Assembly (NCBI GenBank): GCA_003023165.1
Contig: PXSD01000018.1
Span: 1-10,647, forward strand
Source of the DNA: Halobacteriales archaeon QS_9_67_15
GTDB taxonomy: Archaea; Halobacteriota; Halobacteria; Halobacteriales; Haloarculaceae
Length of the DNA stretch: 10,647 nucleotides
Direction of reading: 5' to 3'
Position numbers and translations under genes: made by a program. The notes below the pieces were generated by a model. The model saw nothing but the letters and a program-made list of their open reading frames with translations, ran no database searches and had not been told where the DNA came from. Within the stretch, counting starts at the first letter, position 1, and each line of letters opens with the position of its first letter. Below are positions 6,309 to 10,647 of this stretch, piece by piece.

Positions 6309-6412
6309 TTTGCGGTGATTTTTGCGTCCACGCGGACGCCGCCCCGCGGTTGGGACCCCCGACGGTCGAACGCCGATGGTTTGGAGACGCGTCCCCCCGC
6401 GATTCCGAAGCG

Positions 6413-6420
6413 AGTATACC
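6413..6420 (+). promoter_or_regulatory. TATA box of the DUF420 gene (AGTATACC)
   Basis: TATA at 6415-6418 is centred about 26 nt before the ATG at 6442, as expected for a leaderless transcript. This spacing fixes the start choice for the downstream gene. Confidence 0.6.
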
Positions 6421-6441
6421 GTCGGCGTCCTCATCACCGAT

Positions 6442-7086
6442 ATGGCAGTCGCCGAGTCCCTGCAGTCCCGTGCCCGGGCGAATCCACGCCGAGTCACGGC
6501 AGTCCTTTCCCTGGTTGGGTACGTGCTCGTCATCGCTGCTTTCTCGCCGTTCTCTCCGTTCCCCGAGATCAGCGACGACCTCGTCATCCTGCTGGGTGAC
6601 GCCATCGCCGTCGTGAACTCGCTGGCACTGGTCTCGATCCTCGTCGGCGTCCGCTACATCAGACGCGGCGAGGTCCGCAAACACCGCGCCGCGATGCTGA
6701 CCGCGTTCTCGCTGATCCTCCTCTTCCTCGTCATGTACCTGCTGAAGGTCGGCGGCGGCTTCGAGAAGTCGATCCTCGCCGAGGGGGTCGTCTACTACGC
6801 TTACCTCGCGATGCTCGCGGTCCACATCCTCCTGTCCGCGCTCGCGGTACCGGTCGTCCTCCACGCCGTCGTGCTGGGGCTGACACACACCCCCTCGGAG
6901 CTGCGAGAGACCTCCCACGCCCGCGTCGGCCGCATCGCCGTCGCCGCGTGGTCGCTCAGCCTCTTCCTCGGCATCGTCACCTACCTCATGCTCAACCACA
7001 TCTACATGTGGGAACAGCGCGAGGCACTCCTCCTTCTCGCCGCCGGTCCGTCGGTGCGTGTCCTCCTCGACCGGGACGAGTCCTGA
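6442..7086 (+). CDS. DUF420 family membrane protein
   Basis: This is a 214-residue integral membrane protein with about five hydrophobic helices, roughly at 18-36, 48-72, 84-104, 116-146 and 164-186. The family signature is visible: a basic loop RRGEVRKHRAAM (74-85, with His81), a helix AMLAVHILLSALAVPVVL (123-140, with His128) followed by His141, and SHARVGRIAVAAW (158-170, with His159). The repeated histidines near membrane faces suggest metal or haem contact. Family members are often encoded near terminal oxidase genes, but no such gene is present here and the function is unknown. The ATG at 6442 was chosen over the longer open frame from 6322 because a TATA box lies 26 nt upstream of it. 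The gene is divergent from the cobalamin-binding mutase subunit gene. Confidence 0.85.
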   Translation: MAVAESLQSRARANPRRVTAVLSLVGYVLVIAAFSPFSPFPEISDDLVILLGDAIAVVNSLALVSILVGVRYIRRGEVRKHRAAMLTAFSLILLFLVMYLLKVGGGFEKSILAEGVVYYAYLAMLAVHILLSALAVPVVLHAVVLGLTHTPSELRETSHARVGRIAVAAWSLSLFLGIVTYLMLNHIYMWEQREALLLLAAGPSVRVLLDRDES

Positions 7087-7130
7087 CCCTCGCGTCTGCC
7101 TCCGCCCGATGGCTCACACGTGCCCCGCAG

Positions 7131-7136
7131 TATTTT
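7131..7136 (+). promoter_or_regulatory. TATA-like box of the RecA-like ATPase gene (TATTTT)
   Basis: The only AT-rich stretch in the 75-base gap after the DUF420 gene is centred about 28 nt before the ATG at 7162. This supports a leaderless start there and separate transcription from the DUF420 gene. Confidence 0.55.
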
Positions 7137-7161
7137 CCGCCAAGACGTGCTACGGTGTGGC

Positions 7162-8415
7162 ATGACCGGGCAACAGAACGCGCCGGCCGACGGACAGCCG
7201 GCGGACGCCACCCAGTCAGAGCCGGAGCCGCCCCACGCCGGACCGGACGGCCCAGACCGAGAGCGCGGTCGCTGTGACTTCTGTCGACTGCCGGTCCCGG
7301 GCGACCCCGTCACCGCCGAGTACGACGGCGATACCTATTCCTACTGCTGTGAGTGCTGTCGAGACGCCGCCAGGGACAGCGAGAAGGTGTTCACCCAGTT
7401 TCACGGCTTCCGACGCGTCCCGACCGGCGTCGCCCCCCTCGACGACAGCCTCCCGCAGGGGATCCCCCGCAACTCCTTCGTCCTTCTGACCGACCTCGCG
7501 GGCACGCGGACGGAGGGGATCCAGGCGGAACTGGTCTGGCGCGCGCTCCAGCGGGGCGAGCCGGCGGTGTACGTCTCCTTCCTCGAACCGCCGATGTCGG
7601 TGATCCAGCAGTTCGTCACCCTGGACTGGAACGTCCTCCCCTACCTGGAGTCCGGCCAGCTGCAGATCCTCGACTGTTTCACCTATCGACTGGAGAACCG
7701 CGACCGGATGTACGACCGGCTGAACGACTGGAACTCCTTCCTCTCGGACGCCGCGGCGGCCGCGACGACGCAGGTCCGAGACCCGAGCGAACTCGGCGAG
7801 TTGCACAACCGTATCGACGACGCGCTCGAAGCCCGGGAGATGGAAGACCGGGGGATCGTCGTCGTCGACTCGCTGACCGAGTTCGGGGCGCTCGTCCAGC
7901 CGGTCCGGGCGTACGCCTTCCTGAAGGACGTCCGCGCGGAGGTCTGCAAGAGTCGCTTCGTCCCCATCTACGCCGGCGCGACCGTCTCCGGCGAGGAGCA
8001 GCAGTTCCCCCACGACCTGAAGCACATGGTCGACGGGGTCGTCGAACTCAACCTCAACGACGACCTCGTCGAGGGGTCGCTCATCAAACAGGTGCGCGTC
8101 CGGAAGATGAGCGGCGTCCTCGCCCTCCCGAAGTGGACGCTCTACGAGTACACCGCCGGCGAAGGGATCGTCACGATCGAGCCCCACGAAGGCCCGCCCG
8201 ACCAGTCCGAAGCGACCGAGGATGGTGACCCGGCGGACGACGAGGAAGAGTCCGCGGCTTCGGCCGAGGACGGTCAGGGAGGGGGCCTCGGACAGGGACC
8301 GCCTGCCGGCCGGCCCGCGAGGGGCGGACCAGTGGACAGCGCTTCCGCAGGTGAGAGCGACGAACCCCAGGTGACGGAAGAGAGCGACGAGTCAGCGGAC
8401 GACGGAAGCGAGTGA
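7162..8415 (+). CDS. Zinc-finger RecA/KaiC-superfamily ATPase-like protein (HTR-like) with degenerate Walker A
   Basis: This 417-residue protein resembles the haloarchaeal proteins annotated HTR-like or RecA-superfamily ATPase implicated in signal transduction. After a Pro/acidic leader, a TRASH-like zinc finger is formed by CDFC (Cys38, Cys41) and YCCECC (Cys62-Cys66). The RecA-like core starts with GVAPLDDSLPQGIPRNSFVL (89-108). The expected GxxxxGK[ST] loop reads TDLAGTRTEG (110-119) and lacks the Lys. The Walker B strand GIVVVDSLTEFG (231-242) keeps its Asp236. VRVRKMSGV (311-319) and the following strand close the fold. The final ~75 residues are an acidic, Gly-rich, apparently disordered tail. 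The start at 7162 is set by the TATA box 28 nt upstream; an open frame from GTG 7120 is less likely. A regulatory or scaffold function with weak or no ATP hydrolysis is inferred. The gene is followed by a T7 tract. Confidence 0.85.
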   Translation: MTGQQNAPADGQPADATQSEPEPPHAGPDGPDRERGRCDFCRLPVPGDPVTAEYDGDTYSYCCECCRDAARDSEKVFTQFHGFRRVPTGVAPLDDSLPQGIPRNSFVLLTDLAGTRTEGIQAELVWRALQRGEPAVYVSFLEPPMSVIQQFVTLDWNVLPYLESGQLQILDCFTYRLENRDRMYDRLNDWNSFLSDAAAAATTQVRDPSELGELHNRIDDALEAREMEDRGIVVVDSLTEFGALVQPVRAYAFLKDVRAEVCKSRFVPIYAGATVSGEEQQFPHDLKHMVDGVVELNLNDDLVEGSLIKQVRVRKMSGVLALPKWTLYEYTAGEGIVTIEPHEGPPDQSEATEDGDPADDEEESAASAEDGQGGGLGQGPPAGRPARGGPVDSASAGESDEPQVTEESDESADDGSE

Positions 8416-8423
8416 GGCCGTTC

Positions 8424-8439
8424 ATACGGATTACTGTAG
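8424..8439 (+). repeat. Left 16-bp inverted repeat arm
   Basis: This arm is an exact reverse complement of 8519-8534. It begins 8 bases after the stop codon of the RecA-like gene. Confidence 0.85.
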
Positions 8440-8446
8440 TTTTTTT
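8440..8446 (+). terminator. T7 tract after the RecA-like gene
   Basis: Seven consecutive T residues lie 25 nt after the stop codon at 8415, in a region otherwise GC-rich. Archaeal RNA polymerase terminates at such T-runs, so transcripts of the RecA-like gene probably end here. The run sits inside the inverted-repeat element. Confidence 0.5.
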
Positions 8447-8518
8447 ACCGCCGGTTGGAATGAAATCCCGGTTTCGAGTGTCTGATGAACCCGAATACGT
8501 CGGCCGTTGTGAAACTAT

Positions 8519-8534
8519 CTACAGTAATCCGTAT
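8519..8534 (-). repeat. Right 16-bp inverted repeat arm
   Basis: This arm is an exact reverse complement of 8424-8439. Its outer base is part of the permease stop codon (TGA on the - strand, 8536-8534). Confidence 0.85.
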
Positions 8535-9312
8535 CAGTCCGTTCGGGGGAGCGCGCGAGCGCCGAGCACGACGAAAACGGCCGCCAGCCCGGCGAGGACG
8601 AGGAGATATCCGAACTCCGGCGCGACCGGACCGGCCGGGATCACGGCGCGGCCGGACGTGGTCGCGCGGACGCCGCGAGCGAAGTACGTCAGCGGTGAGA
8701 GGGCCGTGGCCGGACGGAACCACGCGGGAAGCAGGTCGAGCGGCACGAACGTCTCCGAGAGGAAGAGGAGGGGGAGCGCGATGCCGTTGCTCGCGGCGAT
8801 GACGCCGTCCTGTGAGCCGGCCAGCGACCCGATGATCGCGCCGACGCCGCAGAACAGCGCGACGCCGAGAACGACGTAGCCGACCAGCAGCGCCACCACC
8901 GTCGGCGAGAGCGGGATCGTCGCACCGGTCAGTCCGACCACGAGGACGAGGAGCATCAGCGCCGCGAGCCCGATGACGACGACGTTGACGACCGTCTGTG
9001 CGAGCAGCCACTCAGTCCGCGAGAGCGGCGTCGTCGCCAGCTTCTCGAAGCGGTTGCCGTCGCGGTGGCGAGCCACTTCGCTCCCCACCCGCGAGAGCGG
9101 CGTGAACAGGACGACCACCGCGAGGTAGCCCGGCACGTAGTAGACCGGCGGTTCGGTGAACAGCCCGCCGCCCCTCGGCTGGGTCTGGACGAGCGCGCCG
9201 AAGATGACGACGATCAACAGCGGGAAGAAGAACGTGAAGAAGACGGCCGTCCGCCGGCGGAGGAAGGAGTGCCAGCCGGCACGGACCGACGCCGCGACGC
9301 GACCGCTCCGGG

Positions 9313-9316
<4 letters not shown>
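8534..9316 (-). CDS. ABC-2 type transporter permease
   Basis: This 260-residue membrane subunit is of the DrrB/NodJ-like ABC-2 type. Six helices are predicted at about 24-44, 58-78, 104-127, 138-160, 172-192 and 233-255. The cytoplasmic loop RDGNRFEKLATTPLSRTEWL (85-104) and the segment around SETFVPLDLLPAWFRPATAL (187-206) with PLTYFARGVR (208-217) are the conserved landmarks of the family. The start is GTG at 9316: it overlaps the ATPase stop as GTGA and is preceded by a strong Shine-Dalgarno GGAGG at 9324-9328 with 7-nt spacing. The permease partners the ATPase encoded directly upstream. Substrate is not predictable; lipids, drugs or polysaccharides are typical for the class. The C-terminus ends normally (GARALPRTD), but its stop codon abuts the 111-bp inverted-repeat element, so the last codons may come from the insertion. 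Confidence 0.92.
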
Positions 9317-10247
<931 letters not shown>

Positions 10248-10251
<4 letters not shown>

Positions 10252-10397
10252 AGGCGGACCCAACGGCGGGCCTCGCAAAGGCGGTTCGGTTCGACCGCGG
10301 CGAGTCGACCGAAGACGGGTTCGCCGTCGACTTCGACGCGGAAGACGCCGCGGTCGTTCCGGTGCCGAGGCGAGCGATGGTTTCCCACAGCGCTCAC
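10248..10397 (-). CDS. Small 49-residue protein, translationally coupled on both sides
   Basis: GTG at 10397 overlaps the stop of the upstream membrane-protein gene as GTGA, and its TGA at 10250-10248 overlaps the ATPase ATG as ATGA. The frame is open for 49 codons. The product begins MSAVGNHRSPRHRNDRG and continues VFRVEVDGEPVFGRL, a hairpin-like strand-turn-strand with acidic turn residues, then AAVEPNRLCEARRWVRL. Double 4-nt overlaps inside a packed operon and protein-like codon usage make it likely to be real. The GVFRVEVDGEPVF segment resembles the C-terminal strands of SelT/SelW/SelH (Rdx) family proteins, but the CxxC half of that fold is absent, so this could be a truncated Rdx-like gene or an unrelated small protein. 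I do not assign a function. The product is basic for a haloarchaeal protein, and no Shine-Dalgarno sequence is seen. Confidence 0.55.
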
Positions 10398-10647
10398 TCT
10401 CGCCCGAACGGCCGCCAGTAGAGGAGGGCGACGGTCACGACGAAGACGACGGTCGAGATGCCGTAGGAGCCGTCGGTGAGAGCCGCGGCGACGCCCGAAC
10501 TGCTACCGGCGATGCCGGTCGCGACCGCGGCTATCACGGGCCAGCTACAGGAGACACAGGAGAGCAGCCCGAGGACGCCGGAGACCGCCGACCCCGCCGC
10601 GTCGAGCACCGTGGCGTACACCAGGTAGGCGAGGGTGGCGTAGCCGA
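10394..10647 (-). CDS. Membrane protein with intramembrane SCVSC motif, 5' partial
   Basis: The frame is open to the right edge of the window, reading GYATLAYLVYATVLDAAG before the GTG at 10621, so that GTG is probably internal and the start lies outside. About 83 residues are visible. Hydrophobic stretches include AVSGVLGLLSCVSCSWPVI, AAVATGIAGSSSGVAAAL and ISTVVFVVTVALLYW, with a short hydrophilic tail RPFGRE. The CxxC followed by SWP, placed within a helix, is reminiscent of metal- or thiol-binding membrane proteins; from the sequence alone the ligand is unknown. The stop overlaps the start of the next small gene by 4 nt (GTGA), and the ATPase and permease genes follow, so the protein probably acts with the ABC transporter (inference). 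I do not recognise a named family with confidence. Confidence 0.75.
   Translation of the reverse strand, partial: GYATLAYLVYATVLDAAGSAVSGVLGLLSCVSCSWPVIAAVATGIAGSSSGVAAALTDGSYGISTVVFVVTVALLYWRPFGRE

Larger units (their letters stand above)
8424..8534. mobile_element. 111-bp element with perfect 16-bp terminal inverted repeats (MITE-like)
   Basis: ATACGGATTACTGTAG at 8424-8439 and its exact reverse complement at 8519-8534 enclose 79 bases. The inner bases continue as an imperfect repeat for about 10 nt. The interior is less GC-rich than both flanking genes and holds no gene. CCGTTC occurs just left (8418-8423) and again at 8539-8544, a possible target duplication, although the right copy is offset by 4 nt from the repeat end. 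The element fills the gap between two convergent genes; its last base is the first base of the permease stop codon complement. A non-autonomous miniature transposon is the best reading. A large bidirectional terminator is the alternative. Confidence 0.6.

Noticed and set aside
6278..6331. 18-residue N-terminal extension of the cobalamin-binding subunit from 6331
   Set aside because: The extension is not part of the fold, and the only AT-rich promoter candidate lies inside it, which fits a start at 6277.
5862..6605. Open frame upstream of the meaB ATG that would extend the protein by 248 residues
   Set aside because: The added part is Arg-rich and antisense-like, and it covers the cobalamin-binding subunit gene in another frame. 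The ATGA overlap gives a natural start at 5861.
7216..8187. 323-codon - strand frame opposite the RecA-like gene
   Set aside because: It is an Asp/Glu/Val/Arg-rich shadow of the real gene with no start signals.
10252..10278. TTG-initiated extension of the ABC ATPase
   Set aside because: A weak start codon without a ribosome binding site; the extension reads MRGPPLGPP, is not part of the nucleotide-binding domain and lies within the small coupled gene.

Overview
The window looks like chromosomal DNA of a halophilic archaeon (class Halobacteria). The signs are a GC-rich, strongly acidic proteome, TATA-like boxes about 25-29 nt upstream of start codons without Shine-Dalgarno sequences (leaderless transcripts), and several protein types typical of that class: a twin-Cys zinc-finger RecA-like ATPase, a split cobalamin-binding mutase subunit with MeaB, a long archaeal signal peptidase I, and a DUF5305-type protein. 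No rRNA, tRNA or CRISPR array was seen.

Region 1 (1-3528, + strand) is an exported-protein module. It holds the 3' part of a small secreted beta-rich protein with a GTGA-type signal peptide, a Ser/His archaeal signal peptidase I with an extra C-terminal domain, a poorly supported 90-residue membrane ORF, and a DUF5305-like gene that is broken by a frameshift near 3141-3150. The layout resembles the bacterial SipW/TasA arrangement of a dedicated signal peptidase with its fibre-like substrate. The first ~800 bases are visibly less GC-rich than the rest.

Region 2 (3617-6277, - strand) is metabolic. The cobalamin-binding small subunit of methylmalonyl-CoA mutase overlaps the MeaB chaperone GTPase gene by 4 nt (ATGA). 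An alpha/beta hydrolase follows with its own TATA box. The large mutase subunit is not in the window.

Region 3 (6442-8415, + strand) has two genes, each with a well-placed TATA box: a five-helix DUF420 membrane protein and a RecA/KaiC-superfamily ATPase-like protein with an N-terminal zinc finger and a degenerate Walker A loop.

Region 4 (8424-8534) is a 111-bp element bounded by perfect 16-bp inverted repeats. It lies between convergent genes, resembles a miniature transposable element, and touches the stop codon of the neighbouring permease gene.

Region 5 (8534-10647, - strand) is a tightly packed ABC transporter operon. In order it contains a membrane protein with an SCVSC motif (5' end outside the window), an unannotated 49-codon gene, the ATPase and an ABC-2 permease. 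Consecutive genes overlap by exactly 4 nt (GTGA, ATGA, GTGA), which suggests translational coupling throughout. The most interesting items are the 49-codon gene, the inverted-repeat element, the degenerate-P-loop ATPase and the broken DUF5305 gene beside the signal peptidase.
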